The notes: generated by a model not told the origin, from the sequence alone. Numbered from the stretch's first letter, positions 10,601-23,890 are shown. The stretch is 64,000 nt of DNA from Platycnemis pennipes (GCA_933228895.1 OW121848.1:160720688-160784687); one strand, 5' to 3'. Translations and numbers: made by a program.

Positions 10601-12854
10601 AAAAAGTTTGAGGTCATCTGAGAGAATTAAAGATTCTTATTAATTTCAAATGATGGATTGAATTTATGCCTGTTTGTTGCAGCGTTCCAAATATATGGCT
10701 ACAGCAAGGTTGGCAGCTGTATTCGTTTTTCATTGCTATTTATAATTTGGCCAGTCTGAGTCAAGGTATTGCATTACACCTAATCCTGTAGACTAGATCA
10801 CCATGTGAACATTTCCAAGAGATTGGTAACTACTGGTTACACTGTTGTTGGCATGGATTGAGTCATCCAGAAAGATGAACTTCGCGAATTACAAGTGGAA
10901 TATCACGCATCACTACGAGAAAATAAACCTAATATTAGTGAATAAGAAAGAGTTTCATCAATCTGAATTTCATCATTTTGTTAGAATACATAGAGGTACA
11001 GCTAGTAGAGTTAAATTCCCGGGCAATTATTACAATACTATTAATGGGGACTAGAATTTGAAACATTTTCAGCCCTGCAAATATTTGTCGAGTAGCGTTC
11101 TTACAACTGATAGTGGGAGTAGTTTCAGCCAAAGAGAGATGTTGAGGCCTCTTCTGATGAATGTTTCATTTTTTTTTCTTCTTATATTATTAAAAAAATT
11201 CTTGCTCCTACGCGTTATTGGTCATTAATTCTTCTGAGCATATCTAAATCCTGGAGTGACTCCTGAGCTATTGATCCCGGCTTATTAAGTTACTTTATTC
11301 CCACCCAAATGCCACTGCTAACCGGTTTTGTATTTTCATCGTGTTCCGCTTCGCTGCTCTCCACAAAAACGTTTTTGGGCATCGTTTCTATGCTCAGCGT
11401 TTTAAATCGAGGAGTAATTCTTTATCTACTGTCGGAAATTCACCCGTAATTCAGGAAGGTAGTTTCTCAAATGTCCCTTTTAAGGTAATCTTGATGGGGA
11501 TACTTTTACTTGCAATTTCAATTATTGCCTTTCATACTTTAATTTTCAATTTTAATTATTGCTATTTAGAAGTACCGTCAGTACTCTGCGATACTGTTAC
11601 AATCGAGAGCACTGAACATTTCGATTGGGGAAATGATGACTGGAGTGTACACGATGGTTCCTCCAAAACGAGAAGAGTGAGTTTTAGGGTACTTTAAAGA
11701 CGCTACCCTATTAATCAGTGACACGAAAAACAAGCGGCCTAAGGACCACTTTTTATCATGAGTAAGTTCTGGTGATAAGCGGCAGTTAATCACTGTGGTG
11801 AATAACAGTGAGAGATGGATACGGAGCGAGAGGGTTGCGAGCCATTCGGAGACTTCTTTTTTTTAAAGGGCACAGCAGTTAAAGCGATGTAACCATTGTC
11901 ATAAAAATAACTCTGCTGATGGATTGACTTGTCCCCGACGGATGAAAAGGTTTCATCGCGATGAGGAAAGGGCGTTCTGGTTGTGAGAAATGTTCCGTCA
12001 TTCTTCTCCGGCTATTGATAAGCCAGGAGACATGAGGATGAGGGAGGGACATTAGTGAGCGCTAGCATTGTTGGGTCGAGATCGCCACGCCATCTCCGTG
12101 TAGATCCTGATGGAGAAAGGGCCTAATTGGATCGTGGTACGTCTCCATGGCATTTTATCTTGATGTACCACCCTGGTGACACCCTGTGTAGTTTTTTTTG
12201 ACCCTACCGTTTCTGCTAGCAGGAGGCATCTGGTTTGAGTTTCACTTTAACTGATTCCGTGTACTACATCAATCATTAGGGTATTGAATTCACTCTACTT
12301 AAATATTTTCACTATACTTACTGCGTGAAGCTTCAATAAAATCGTTAAAAAATAAGAAAGCTTTAAAATGTTTTAAATGCATATCTAAAATATTCGTTGC
12401 AGTTCACAATGCGGTAATACTTAAAACATGTAATTGGCTTTTGTTACGCTGAGCATGACCGCAATCTATTTTATATGAGACGTGCCCTTCATTTGGGTTT
12501 TATTATCGAAGAAAAAATGCTCATGGCTATCTTAATTCCCATTGTTCTAAATAATTCGTCCATTGTTGGTATAATTACTTCATCGTATCCTCCACTTTCT
12601 ACTTTGTGTACCTATCGATGAAGAAAATACTAAGACCATTTTCTTTACTGATCTCATGACCTCCAAGTACTGAATAACCAAACTTATACATTAAAAAATT
12701 ACATTCAACGATGAGTTCTCACAGGTATGTGAAACTTTGTTACTTCTTGTGGTTTTTTATGATAATAGTCAGTGACAATTGTGAAGTAAATAGGCATTGT
12801 TTTAGCCTCAGTGATGTTTTCATAATTCGAGAGGAACCTCTAACTTTGGGCTGA
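10601..12854. other. Spacer with one long unassigned open frame
   Basis: The plus-strand frame 11275-11697 is open for about 140 codons and encodes a hydrophobic segment (PFKVILMGILLLAISIIAFH). It has no in-frame ATG before that segment and no recognised family. A GTGAGT donor-like site occurs near 11676. Otherwise AT-rich and featureless. Confidence 0.3.
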
Positions 12855-13070
12855 AAAATGGACGAGGCCACTCCCTACAAAAGAGGAGAAAGAACTGTCA
12901 CTGAGGCGAGCAGGTGTGGTTCGTACCCCGGAGCTCCCTCGCTCAGCGATGCTCCTGGGACGTGCTTGGCCGCGAGGGGGGGGGGGAGGGCGGAAGGTCA
13001 ATCCCGCTGTGCCGACTGCCCGCCCAGCACATCGAAAAGCCGCCGTGTCGGCACAGATGCCGCGCAATAG
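12855..13070. other. GC-rich block with poly-G run
   Basis: A short CpG-rich block including a run of about ten G at about 12976-12986. The small frames on both strands are compositional artefacts. Confidence 0.3.
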
Positions 13071-13627
13071 GGTAGATTCCTATTATTTTTTTATTGTCTT
13101 GATCGAAAGTTTATAAACTCTGGAGTACGTGTTTTAAGCCGTTCGATTTTTAAATGACGTTAAGTATTTTTCCTTTTTAATTAAAAAGTGAAAAAAATCA
13201 ATGGCGCGAAAACGCGACGGCAAACTATCGCATGCCGGTAAATAAAATGATCACTTGGTAAGATTCCACAAATTTATTTTTACCACCGACCTAGGTTTCG
13301 ATTATTTGACGAGTGAAGCCAGACGATTTCCTTTTTATTACATGCCGGTTAATCCTACGTGTGACGTCAAACTATTTCCTCTACCAGCCACCAGGTGGCG
13401 CTGCGGACGCTTCCAAGTAGACGCTGCACTCTTATGAACTTCTACTATTAAATCTAAAGCTTATTAACTAGCATCGGAGGTGTATTTATTCCGTTAATTT
13501 ATTATAATTAACTTTTATTTATTTATTTAATATCATTTATGCAGTTGATTAATTTAAAAACGGTTAGTATTCCTTCTACAAGCATACCCCGTAGTTCGTC
13601 CATCGCCGCACCCGTTAGTTCGCCCGT
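13071..13627. other. No recognisable feature
   Basis: AT-rich spacer. I found no repeat shared with the rest of the window. Confidence 0.35.
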
Positions 13628-13672
13628 CGTTAAGAGCAGGCTGATGCCGACTCCGTATTTCTCTCCCTCCTC
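13628..13672 (+). mobile_element. SINE tail fragment
   Basis: TTAAGAGCAGGCTGATGCCG followed by a TTTCTCTCC-like end matches the shared 3' tail of the SINEs at 1586-1812 and 2650-2882, with a few substitutions. The tRNA-like head is not present. Confidence 0.5.
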
Positions 13673-14860
13673 CCATTCCCATCCTTGTACCTATCCTCTC
13701 GGTCTGAAGCGCCTATTAAGGGCGGATACCTACTCGAAAACACAGACGAGTACTCTACCGGCCCCCTTATTCGGGTCCTCACCTACTCATTCCATTGTTC
13801 ACTCTGTCGCACCCACCGTCGCCTTTTAGTTGTTTTCGGGCCCATAGCCCTGTGCCGCAACACACTAGCAACAGGAACGGAGGTTCATTCCGGAGATCGT
13901 CCAGGTGCACTGGGCCATTTGGATCTTCTCCTCAGTCGCTTTCCGGCATCAACTCGGGAGTGCTTGACTCAAAGACTAGTTTTACAGTTGCGTGTCGGGT
14001 AAATAGACAACAGAAAAGTTTATTCTTCGTTTACAGGATGCTTTTTTGAGAGGCGTTATGTTGTTTTCCTTAATTATTTCTCCCTTTATTTTTGAATAAC
14101 GCAAACTTTTTATCCAACCATATACTCCACCAATTTTCCAATTTCCTTATCTATGAGATTCGACCAAGATTTTTACATTTATTACATTATACTCATCAAT
14201 CATCCATTTTTATTGCTGGAGGAAAAAAGAGAGTAAGTTACGGTTCAAATAGCTATGGAAAGAAGTAGTTCACCTATGGGGCCGGTAATCAATATTGAAG
14301 CCAAAATATGATTTAAAATGTCAATGGAGCCTCTTTTTGATGGTCCATTATATTGCTAACTATTTTCTAATGCTTCGCTGTTTTGAGATTTTGCCTGTTC
14401 TCTTTTCGGACCAGCCCTTTGGTTTTTCCATTCTTGTGGCCATCAGCATTACCAATGTTGGTTTTGTCTTTTAAAGACGTATCTAATTCACAAGTGAAGG
14501 TAACCAAGAAAGACAATTAAGCTTTGCACCAATGTTTGATCCCATCACTAATAGTGGAGAAAAACTGAAGTGAACTCAATCCAAATAGCACGTTCAGACT
14601 ACTTAACCGGTGAATTTGCTGCAAATCCTGATCAAGTCACGTTTTCATATATTTTCGGATCGGTGGGCATCAAGAAGAGTAATGGAGTCGCAATTATTGA
14701 CTAACACATTCACTGGATGTTTTAAGGAAACGCATCCCCACTCCCTCGGGGCTCTTAAACGCCATTCGCTCGTTTCCCGTTGTTGTTGCTCCTCGTTTCG
14801 AATAGATTCCGCTCACGATAGCCGCCATTTATGACTCGGCCTAAACCTCTTTTCACGTGC
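13673..14860. other. No recognisable feature
   Basis: Mixed-composition spacer. Frames of about 100 codons at 13685-14002 have no recognisable motif. Confidence 0.35.
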
Positions 14861-15290
14861 CATGTTTCCTGCCCGTCATCGGCGTCGGGAAGTCCTAAAT
14901 AGCGTCCAACTCCCGCCCAGCCCATCCCACCCTCGTTATCTGCCAACACATCACATAATCCCGAACCGCCCACACGAACACAATATTCCCTCTCTCTCGC
15001 CATCTGTCCGTCTTGCTCCCGAGTGATGCCGTTCGTGGCCGACGCCGCGGATATTACTACGCCGAGCGAGCGAAAGGGTTGAGGCTTCGTGCCTGCCGCC
15101 CTCTCGGAATAGAGATACAAATCCGACGATGGCCTGGGTATCTCGGGTCGGCGGTGGCGGGCGGAAATATTATTTTTGGGCGGGGCGAGCGGGGAGGGGG
15201 ATGAAGAAGGAGGGGGAGGGGGGGGGCGGGATTTGATTGTTTGCGGGCGAGAGGCTTGGAGACGCGAAAGGAGGCGGAGGCAGATAGATT
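14861..15290. other. GC-rich island
   Basis: C-rich on one side and G-rich on the other, with many CpGs and a G-rich run at about 15185-15232. The long minus-strand frame (14755-15120) and plus-strand frames lack motifs. Possible regulatory island. Confidence 0.3.
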
Positions 15291-16420
15291 ATGGGTCACG
15301 ATTGAGACGTTGCTCAAACTCCTCAGATAAATGTGTTTTCTGGAAAGATTGCGCACTGCTTGCTGGGAAACCTCTAAAAGACTTGACAGTATTGTAGGTT
15401 TCCTTCGAATGGAACGATTCGGATAAAATGGCTATCTCAGCAGTCGCTGGAGACATTTATATCTTCGTGAATGGTTGGAAATATTCGCCTATATTTTCAC
15501 CTATTCGCCGTGGACTGAGCCATTTTTCTCGTGCCGACATGCTATAATTTGATAATTTACGTTTTTCTCGTAATTATTCGTTTTCTCAGAAATGATTGTG
15601 GCACTAATTGCATTTCATGATAATTGTTTGCTGTGGAAATTTCTGTGGTAATTGATACGGTGTGCTATGTTTATTAATTATTGTTACCTTGGCATCGTCA
15701 TAATCTCACATGCTGTTCCTAAGGCCCTTTTACCACCTGAAACACGAAAGTTTATCTTGGATCGATGATCTCGTGGGAACTTTTGGCGTTAGCGTTTATA
15801 TTCGCCAGGTTTGAATTTCATTAATACACTCAATTAATTCACTTAACTTCGTTTCCAGCAATTATCAAGCATTAATATTTTAATCGATTTCGGGTGAAAG
15901 GAAAAATACAAAGTTTCTGACATTAATAACCTATTTAGTGTTACCAAAAATATCGAGTTGCTTTCTTGACTGTGATACAAGTATTGTTTCAATTGAATCC
16001 CTGCCGAAGACACTCACGAGTATTCTGGGATGCCCTCTGTGGGTGTAAATTAGTTCCCATTAAGATTCCCCGGAACTGTTTCAAAAAGATTCTCGACGTT
16101 ATCCAGTTTACCAAAGCAGTATTCGAGGTCTTATAATATTAAGGAATACGCTCCTGCGAGATATTGACCGTGGAAAACTGTTATGAGAGTCTAATTGTTT
16201 TGAGAAGGATGTCTGGAAGCAAAACACAGCCACGGGATGGCACCAAGAAATGACCCTTGAGGGATCATTTCATGGTGAGGGATGACACAAGGACGAGGTT
16301 TGTGCTCGCAATATTTGTGCTGCTCATGATTATATTGCCAGGGGAACTGAATTCGGAGAAGTGTACGGCCGCTTGGACCCTGAAAGCCTCCTTCACGAAG
16401 GTGGGCTCAGTCTGGGGGTC
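15291..16420. other. No recognisable feature
   Basis: AT-rich spacer with no credible frame. Confidence 0.35.
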
Positions 16421-16690
16421 GTAGCCATGCTAGAGAGACTTCGGTCGAAACAATCGAAGGGAGGCACGCCGGGAGGGGGGGGGGGGGAGGGAGTGGGAGG
16501 GAGACCCTCCGGGCGTCGCGGCGAGGAAAAACGTTGTATACACACGGCATGCGGTAATTTGAGGCCCGAGCTAGCATTTCTTGGAGCAGTCCGTGGATGA
16601 CTACACCTTAATTTCCTCTCTTCGTCGAGGAGACCCTCAAGGTCGGAAGTTGGACGCAGCGGAGGCGGGTGGGGGGATGGAAAGCAGATG
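16421..16690. other. GC-rich block with G run
   Basis: Contains a nearly pure G tract at about 16470-16500, interrupted once or twice, followed by CpG-rich sequence. The 79-codon frame across it is Gly/Arg-rich and probably not coding. Confidence 0.3.
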
Positions 16691-18019
16691 GAAAAAATAA
16701 CGGGTTGTCTCTAGATGGTTTTGAGAGTAATGTAAACGAAAAATGAGGTTTATGGTCTGGATAAAAGTTTCCATCTCCGGAGATAATGCAAGTGATTATT
16801 TGATGTTATCTTTACTCAAAATTCTGTTAGTAGAAGCTTAACAAAAATTCTCAGCTTCTCGTCTAATATTATCTATATTAATCTCAGTATACTTTTATGG
16901 TGAGGGTCCACGGATTGAACTTGACTTCGTAACCAATATAATGTCATGCTCCTTTTTAGAACGAAAATTGAATTGTGCAAAGGGCAAATCTCATTGAACC
17001 CAAAATTCACCGAGCTACTGCAGATGAGTAAAGAGTTTGAGGCTGAGAAGCAGAATGCATTTATCTTTCCTTTATTTTGATTGAGTTATCGACATCTTAG
17101 CTTAACTTCTGCTTCGGGTTCCATGGATTCGGGATCGTAAATGTCAACAATGGAGTAGCGTACCGATGGCATTATGATTGATAAATGACAGCGCATGATA
17201 TTGTACGCTGCACCATAGTGAAATTGTGATAGGGTATCTTTTCGAATCAAGTTGCTGATTTAAATCAATTTCTGGCAGCCTTCATTTGAGTTGATATTGT
17301 CGTAGAACAACTTAAGGGTAAAATGTTTTAAACAGTCTACTTCGCTCCCTCCATCTCTGCCATTAATCCGTCATTTTATCGCATAGTTATCTTCATGGCT
17401 AGCTAATAAGATCCATGGTAAATATCCATTGTAGGGAGGTCTTAGACGTAAATACTAATTTTTCTAAATGACTAACTCCTTAATTTCCTTACTCAACAAA
17501 ATACCTTTACCATTGTTTCATCGCCAAATAACTTATCCAATTTACTCATAGAAAATGCACTAGTTCCGATTAGCGTGAATAATAATCTTATTATGGAAAC
17601 ATACATACGGGAGAGGTGGAAGGGCCTCATGGAGGGTCGCCCGTTGAAGTCCCCTCCGCCTAGCGACGGGCCCGAGGCGGCGGAGCGAGGGCCAGGCCCA
17701 CCATGACAGTGATATGAAAACATCACGCCAGTACACAGGAGACGCCTCTAGGATTTCCGTTCCGTCGGTAACATTCACCGAATATCTCTCGACTCATCTT
17801 GTCGTCATCTTGGGATCCCTATTTCTTTTGGATGCGTGCTGTCTGTTCCCTTTCCTTCCTGCGCACGCCTGCCTGCCACCTCAATGCCCAACGACACGTC
17901 ACGCCATGAGCAGAGATTGCCACGGTAAATTAACCTCAAAACCATACCTTTTTATCCCATGCTCCCAAGATTTTTCCGCATCGCTTAGATATCTGGTTCT
18001 GCGCTGCACATAGCTGCAC
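16691..18019. other. No recognisable feature apart from a small GC-rich patch
   Basis: Mostly AT-rich. A short GC-rich patch lies at about 17610-17705. I recognise no family in the frames around it. Confidence 0.35.
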
Positions 18020-19290
18020 CATTGATAGCAAAGAACTAAAGAAGCACGCTGTACACAAAGTTTGGATTGTAGCTATCATTACAGCAATATGTATGATTGG
18101 TGAGAGGGAAAACCCAGTTACAACAGGCCGATTCTTTCACTTCAACCCCATGTAAAGTATTTGAACATGCAGTTGTTGGTTTGAACACCAGGCATTTGGA
18201 TGGTCAACGATAGCTCAGCAATAGCTAACATGTAATTCGTAAACATAGTTCTTGGGTTACAAAATATAGCTTTATTCATACACGATAATATAGTGTGCGC
18301 TGAAATCAGTAGTACTGAGGTAGATGCCATATTATTAGGTTATAAAAAAGGCAAAGTAAGTCAACCTTGAAGTAGAAAATTATGCCCAACAAACTCTAAG
18401 TTTCATCGGGCATCCCCCAAGGAAGCATAATAGGCCCATTCTATTTCTTTGAAGCAATAATGACATAGAAATCGTAGTGAGTAGTAAAACTGGACTCCTT
18501 AATCATGATGAGGTAGTTACAGGGAAATTTCCAATGGCGATGAAATACAGTCACTGAGATCTGTTTGCATTGCAAACATGGTGCGATAAATTGTAGTTAG
18601 GACTAAATAAAAAGTGTGTTGCTACAATGTTTTGTTAATAAATAACCGTCCCAAAGAGTGTTTTTGTATAGGATCAGTAAAAAAATCGTTAGCCTTAAAT
18701 CTATGAAATATTTAGGCGTAACAATGGCTAAAGATTTTTCGTGGGGAAAGCAGATCCGGAAGATATGCGATCAAGGAAACAGAAAGCGGTGATTTGTTAA
18801 AAGAGTACCTACTAGGAAATGTGTTGAAAATGAGGAAGAGCAATGTAACATTGAACTTGTTAGGCTACATACAGAACATATGGTGAGTAAATGGGATCCT
18901 AATAAATTAAATTTGATCAAGGAATTAGACAGTGTTCAGTGAAGAGAACATGTTTCTTTAAAGGTTTTGCAATATTTATGCAGTATGAGTAAACTTCGGA
19001 AGAATATTGTGTGCAATCCATATCATGCCGTAGTTTGAATTACTTAATACATATCAAGCAGATATGCTGAGGTGTTAAAAATATATTAATAGTTACAGCG
19101 TACCTTGGTTCGTTAGATCATTAACTTAAAATTCGGGAGCTAGATACTATTAAAATGAGGTAAAAACTTCATTTTTTGTGCACATTTAGTGACAGAAATA
19201 GATTATAGGAAAATACAGGGAAAATTACATTAGGTCCAGGGATTGTGGCAATTTTTTTAGCATGCCAACGTGGCTATTAGTATGTATTAT
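18020..19290 (+). mobile_element. Ancient decayed LINE of the B type, RT domain through 3' UTR
   Basis: Despite many stops, a colinear RT can be read. KVWIVAIITAICMIG at about 18060-18105 corresponds to the DWKVANITPIFKSGDRE-type block. VFEHAVV and RHLDGQ follow at about 18160-18205. ALFIHDNIV and STEVDAILLGYKKG at about 18270-18345 match family B ALFVHDILV and STEVDAIFLDFKKA. SGIPQGSIIGPFYF lies near 18400. From 18690 come LKSMKYLGVTMAKDFSWGKQ and KLNLIKELDSVQ. Frameshifts separate the blocks. It is more diverged from A and B than any other long copy and may be a third family. Confidence 0.75.
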
Positions 19291-19997
19291 TAGTATTAAA
19301 TACATTTAATGATTGTCAAAATGTCAAATAATTATATATGCGTGATGTCGAACCCAAATGGTGATGGCTATTTATTAGATGCAGCATTACATGTTAAATT
19401 ACTTTATTAAAAGGTAAATTCTATTTAACATAGAATTTAAATTTAAGAGTTGAATACGTGTTGTAGTGATTGAAGTAAGTTTCATATTCTCAATATAACT
19501 GCATAATTGGTTATAGTTTCCCCAGAACTCACTCCCCTACGTTGTCTTGCATATTATTGTGTAGGTGTGGATTTTAAGGTAAACTTCTAACGTATTTTGT
19601 AACCCGTATTCTTATGGCAATAAAATGTGTGGACGTATCGGAAAATTATGTCCCCTATATTTGGCGAGCATTAATTCTAATAAAAACATGTCTTCAAAGT
19701 CTTTTCCTATTCTTTACTATGTACTGGAATATTTTTCGGCGATAATGATGCCTGTCCTCACCTTTTTGTGTATCTTCTCTCTGAATTACGAAAATAATCG
19801 GTGAATCTCGGCGCAAAAATTACATCCCGATGTATTTTTGCTCTGAAAAAAAGCAATGCATGTATGTTTATTTCCTAAACCTCATCTTAGTAATCACCAG
19901 TTTGAGGTAAAAATTATGCTTCAGTTTCCCAGACTTGTGTCTCGTTGTCAAAAAAGCTTATAACAGTGAATAAAGCATCCTCTTATTGAATAATTAA
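19291..19997. other. No recognisable feature
   Basis: AT-rich sequence, possibly still the eroded 3' UTR of the preceding LINE at its left edge. Confidence 0.3.
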
Positions 19998-20150
19998 AGC
20001 CCTGCCACACACCCTTTAGGTTTCTTGTAGGGTATTTAGCTTATCTACATCTACGTAATTCTCTGTGAGCCAGTGAAGATGCTTGGCAGGGAGTGAAGAT
20101 CATAATACACGCACTACTGACATAAAACTATGAGATACAGTGACACATGG
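19998..20150. mobile_element. Two LINE 3' termini, tail to tail
   Basis: The first, on the plus strand at 19998-20037, is CCCTGCCACACACCC with a GTAGGGTATT ending. The second starts at 20042 on the minus strand with TATCTACATCTACGTAAT and continues into the minus-strand A/B-type terminal block (GGCAGGGAGTGAAGATCA), ending near 20150. Only a few bases separate the two tails, so one element probably inserted into the tail of the other. Confidence 0.7.
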
Positions 20151-20573
20151 AAACAAGTTACATATGAGAGTCACGAGCAGCTAGTTGGTTAATGCCTGCA
20201 TAATAATGAAAGTGATTAACGGTTAGAAAGTAATTCACTAAATGTATTTATGAGTAGATGTTTACGAACAGCTTGGCAATGATAGATAAAAGTCATACAT
20301 ATTTTTGTGAGTGAAACATCTCTGTGACTTAAAGTTTCAGAGCTTATATAGATTTCCGATTTCAGTTGTAGTTAAGGTTCAAAATACAACTGGGTGAAAT
20401 TATAATTCGCTCGTTCACTCGAAATTTCTACCAATTGAAGTGTTAATATGCTATTTTGCATTATCACTTTGACACACTGTGTTATTTAATATCTAACACT
20501 TTTAATATTTTACTGTCGCTTTCCATATAAAGTGTCACATTTCTACTTTTATTTATATGAAATGAGGACATCA
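20151..20573. other. No recognisable feature
   Basis: AT-rich spacer without frames of note. It may contain eroded LINE 3' UTR at the left edge. Confidence 0.3.
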
Positions 20574-20730
20574 ACTAAATTTGATCGGATAAACAAGATT
20601 AGAGAGATATATTGTCGTACCAATGGATTAAAAATGTAATTTTCCCCGTATACCGCTAGAGAACATAATATGCAGCATGGGTAAGGGATAGGTAGGAGAA
20701 ATATTGTTAGAGTACTCTGTACACCGTGGG
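20574..20730 (+). mobile_element. LINE family B fragment
   Basis: Carries the B-family segment TKFDRINKIREIYCRTNGLK followed by the FPRTIREHN region and the GGATAGGTAGGAGAAATATT start of the B 3' UTR. It is truncated on both sides and abuts a family A fragment in the same orientation. Confidence 0.75.
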
Positions 20731-20741
20731 TCGAAATTTGG

Positions 20742-21201
20742 CCTTATTCTCTTAACTTAATTCCAAGAAAATATTCTGATGGCGTTTAAAATATTTTGCG
20801 ACCTCCAACTTAATATGGTAGACTGGACCATAATCATAAAATTAGAGAAATTTATTTCCAAATAGATGGATTAAAAATTTCCTTCTTTCCTCATATGGAT
20901 ATTATCCTTATTCGGATAGATAGCGATACAAATAGCTGTACTTACATCCAATAGTACAAATACAAGTGTGTCAATGGATAGCATAGATAGATGCATGTTG
21001 GTATAAGGACTTTTAGCAAACCCAACTAAGAGCATGTTTTTGCATGGTTGATTTGCTATTTTTATCTTTTTTAAATTGTAAAATTTAGACTAAACTATAA
21101 TTAATAATCTTTTTATGCATGGTATGTAATGCATGTTTGGTGTGAATTCACCCCCTGCCACACACTTTTTAGGTGGTTTGCAGGGTATGTTATAGATGTA
21201 A
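20742..21201 (+). mobile_element. LINE family A 3' fragment
   Basis: Begins in LNLIPRKYSDGV, continues YGRLDHNHKIREI (about 20815-20850) and the A 3' UTR (TCAATGGATAGCATAGATAG), and ends with CCCCTGCCACACAC, GCAGGGTATG and a short GATGTA tail. It is older than the 42927 copy, with scattered substitutions and stops. Confidence 0.85.
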
Positions 21202-21824
21202 ATTACTTAATATAACATCTCAAATTTCAAAGTGAACACGAAGCCCACTGTTTCCCGACGATGTGAAAAAACATCAAGCCAGTCATTCTTATTGAATTCC
21301 ATTTAATTGAAAACATGGGATCAGACAGATTGGCCTCCTCAATGATAGCTCTAAAATTCATTTATCCTGATTATATCAAGGGATCAGAACGAATCAACGC
21401 AGAATACTGATTGGCCGATATATGCGGAGGAAGCTCTGACGTATATCTATAAAGAATGCCTTGATTCTCCCAACGGTAACTGCTTACTGCGGCTATTATA
21501 CCAAAAGCGCTTGTTTGGAAAATAACATGCGAGGAAAATTCTAAAAGCAATATTGTAACAACGTGGAAAACTTATTTATTATTTAAAATCCTTCCTGAGA
21601 TCTGGGGTAGACAGTTCTGAGTGATATTGTCAGATGTATGTCTATTAATTTAAACTATTGCGATTTCAAATGATTCGAAATGATAGGTAGCCGTCATTAT
21701 GGATTTTCTGGTTTCGGGATTCGAAAAGGCAAGGAATAAGTGCCTATTAACTCATAGATGGGAAATTCGAGCACATTTGAAATGTTGAATATGAATTGAA
21801 TGGTGAATATAATGCTACATAATA
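21202..21824. other. No recognisable feature
   Basis: AT-rich spacer. Confidence 0.35.
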
Positions 21825-21930
21825 CCAGGGGAACTTCGATAAAGGTGTATGGCAGAGATTGAACCGTGACCAGCCGTCAATCAGGAAGAGCAGTTACCTA
21901 CTGCCAATCGGACATGCGAAAAAGTACCAC
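21825..21930 (-). mobile_element. Possible tRNA-derived SINE head
   Basis: The minus strand contains TTGGCAGTAGGTAACTGC (A-box-like) and, about 40 bases later, CACGGTTCAATCTCTGCC (B-box-like), a spacing compatible with a tRNA-like Pol III promoter. It does not share the tail of the other SINEs and may be a different family or a decayed tRNA pseudogene. Confidence 0.35.
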
Positions 21931-22559
21931 CCCGTTTAAGCAATACCTACAATGAATATGAAGGGAGTTCCACTTAATTTTTTATTTCAGTTTTATCTCA
22001 TTTTAAAATATTTTATTTTGAATATGCTTTTCATCGTGAGAAACTAAAAATCAATATATACATGGAAATTTAGGGACTGAAATGAATCCTTAATATAATA
22101 ATTCTTAATATAATGAATCCTCAATTATATGTATTGAAATAAGATCGGAGGTTTTCCCGGCGAACTAACTGTAGAAAATCTTCTCGGATTTTCCGGGTCC
22201 ACCGGGTCGGGTTGTCCATCTTATAATCAGGCACAATCATCATGTTGTCAGGTTGTCCATATTATATGTATGCTGCTAAAACGTTCTCAATCAGAAGATA
22301 ATTCACTGCAAGATAAGTGCTTTGGTGAGAACATGAGAAGACATTCGTGGCCTGTATTTTTTCTGTACCTGAAGTTGAGAAGATATCACCAAACTTGTTT
22401 AGAGAGGGGAATATAGCTGCGACTATGATTGAATCATTCAGATTGCCTATGACTTGCTAAAAGTGCCGTCGTTTCATCCCGGAACAAGTATTTATTTTCC
22501 TGGGTGCATTCATTTTTCGCCATGCTCATTTCTACGAGGCCTGTCCCGAAAATGTTTTT
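21931..22559. other. No recognisable feature
   Basis: AT-rich spacer. A local inverted or direct repeat of AATCCTTAATATAATAATTC type near 22085-22125 is simple sequence. Confidence 0.35.
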
Positions 22560-23890
22560 CACGTCGTCGAGTTGGCATCCCTGGATGGGCAGCAGGATGG
22601 TTGGCTGGGAAATGGTTGCGTGGCGCAGTCGAAGCGAACGCGTGTCTGCTCCTGGGGGGTGGTGCTTGCGGTTTGTGGCCCTTCCCGGGGTGGTTGGGGC
22701 GGGGCGCGCACCGGGCCCGGGGTAGGGGCGGGTCCATTCCACCCCCCGGGACGAGCCTGTGACCCTCCCCCACCCCCCGGGGGTACCGGTGATTATTATG
22801 TGCCTTTGGATCGAGCGAGGACGGTGGGAACGCCGGCAGACGCGGCCCACCCTGCCGTCAAACCTTTTATGTCACTCCCTTACACACATGTGTGTGTACA
22901 TATATCCTGCCATCCGCCACCTCGGCTGCTTTCACGCATGCATTCTGCGGCCTTAGTTCTTTCTTGGAGGTTTCACACGCACACACCTATTCGGCGCGTA
23001 TGTCTATATATCATGCGTGCGGGGACGTTGAGGGGAAGTGCCCTTCCATCTGCAACAAACACGGGGCTTATTGGGATGTATGTAGTGCCTTCCCCTCATC
23101 TCTCTCACGTCCTGGACCTCCCTCGGAGAGACATTCGACCCGGGCCCTCGGCAAGGCGTGAATTAGAGAGGGGGAGGGGCGAACGGGGCCCTCTCGCCCC
23201 CGCTGGTTGGCCCGCTCCATTGGGTGTGCTGCGGCTCTGGACCATGAGGGTCTCTTCCGAGGCCCCACGGGGCCCTAGGCGACCATTTTCACGGGACTCC
23301 GTCTCAGATTTACCGAGTGGAAGAGAGGGAGAGAGATGACGCTTTTGCCAGGGGCGGCCACCAAAACGGATGAGTGTGTCCATGTTCCGTGCGTTAAGAA
23401 CGATCGGCGGCCCGAATACATTACCATGGTAATCCCCTTTCTGAAGGATTTGTGACGGTGGGGTGTTCCGAGGGGAGGGGATTAAACAGCGCACTTTATT
23501 TGTCCGTCGGCAGAGAGACTGGCTTTTGAAAGGGGAGTGCGATCATGTTGTCCATCGGAGAATTTATTCAGGATGTTGTTTTTAACGGCCCCGCGTCCCC
23601 GGGCGGGTGGAAGCACTGCTCGTCGCTTGTCGAGAGATTTTCCGCGCTCTCCAAGCGGCGGCGGCGGCGGTCGGTTGCGGACGATGTCTTGATGAGCATC
23701 TCTTGCGATCGCCCTTCGCAGCAGTACTCTCTGAACCATTTCCTGGCTGCATGCTGCTCCGCACAGGTCGTCGCGAGGTGGGATTTCAACACATGTTTGA
23801 GCTCGTGGCTTCCTAAGGAAGGCTTCACTGAAACACAAGCTTCTAGTCATAGGAGATTGAGGAAAATTGTACTTGTTGCTAGATAATAAA
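22560..23890. other. Largest GC-rich island
   Basis: About 22600-23350 is strongly GC- and CpG-rich with runs of C and G, and the rest up to 23830 is moderately so, including a CGG-repeat-like GGCGGCGGCGGCGG near 23656. The 255-codon plus-strand frame starting at a TTG (22572) is Pro/Gly/Arg-rich and overlaps equally long frames on the other strand, so it is probably not coding. An ATG-initiated frame at 23545-23886 (113 codons) has no recognised motif. A promoter or first-exon region is conceivable. Confidence 0.35.

Noticed and set aside
22572..23339. 255-codon plus-strand frame
   Set aside because: It starts at TTG and is Pro/Gly/Arg-rich, and equally long frames overlap it on the other strand. 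It reflects stop-poor GC-rich DNA, not a protein family.
23545..23886. 113-codon ATG frame in the GC island
   Set aside because: No motif or family, and the poly-Arg run comes from a CGG repeat. Kept only as a remark in the island entry.
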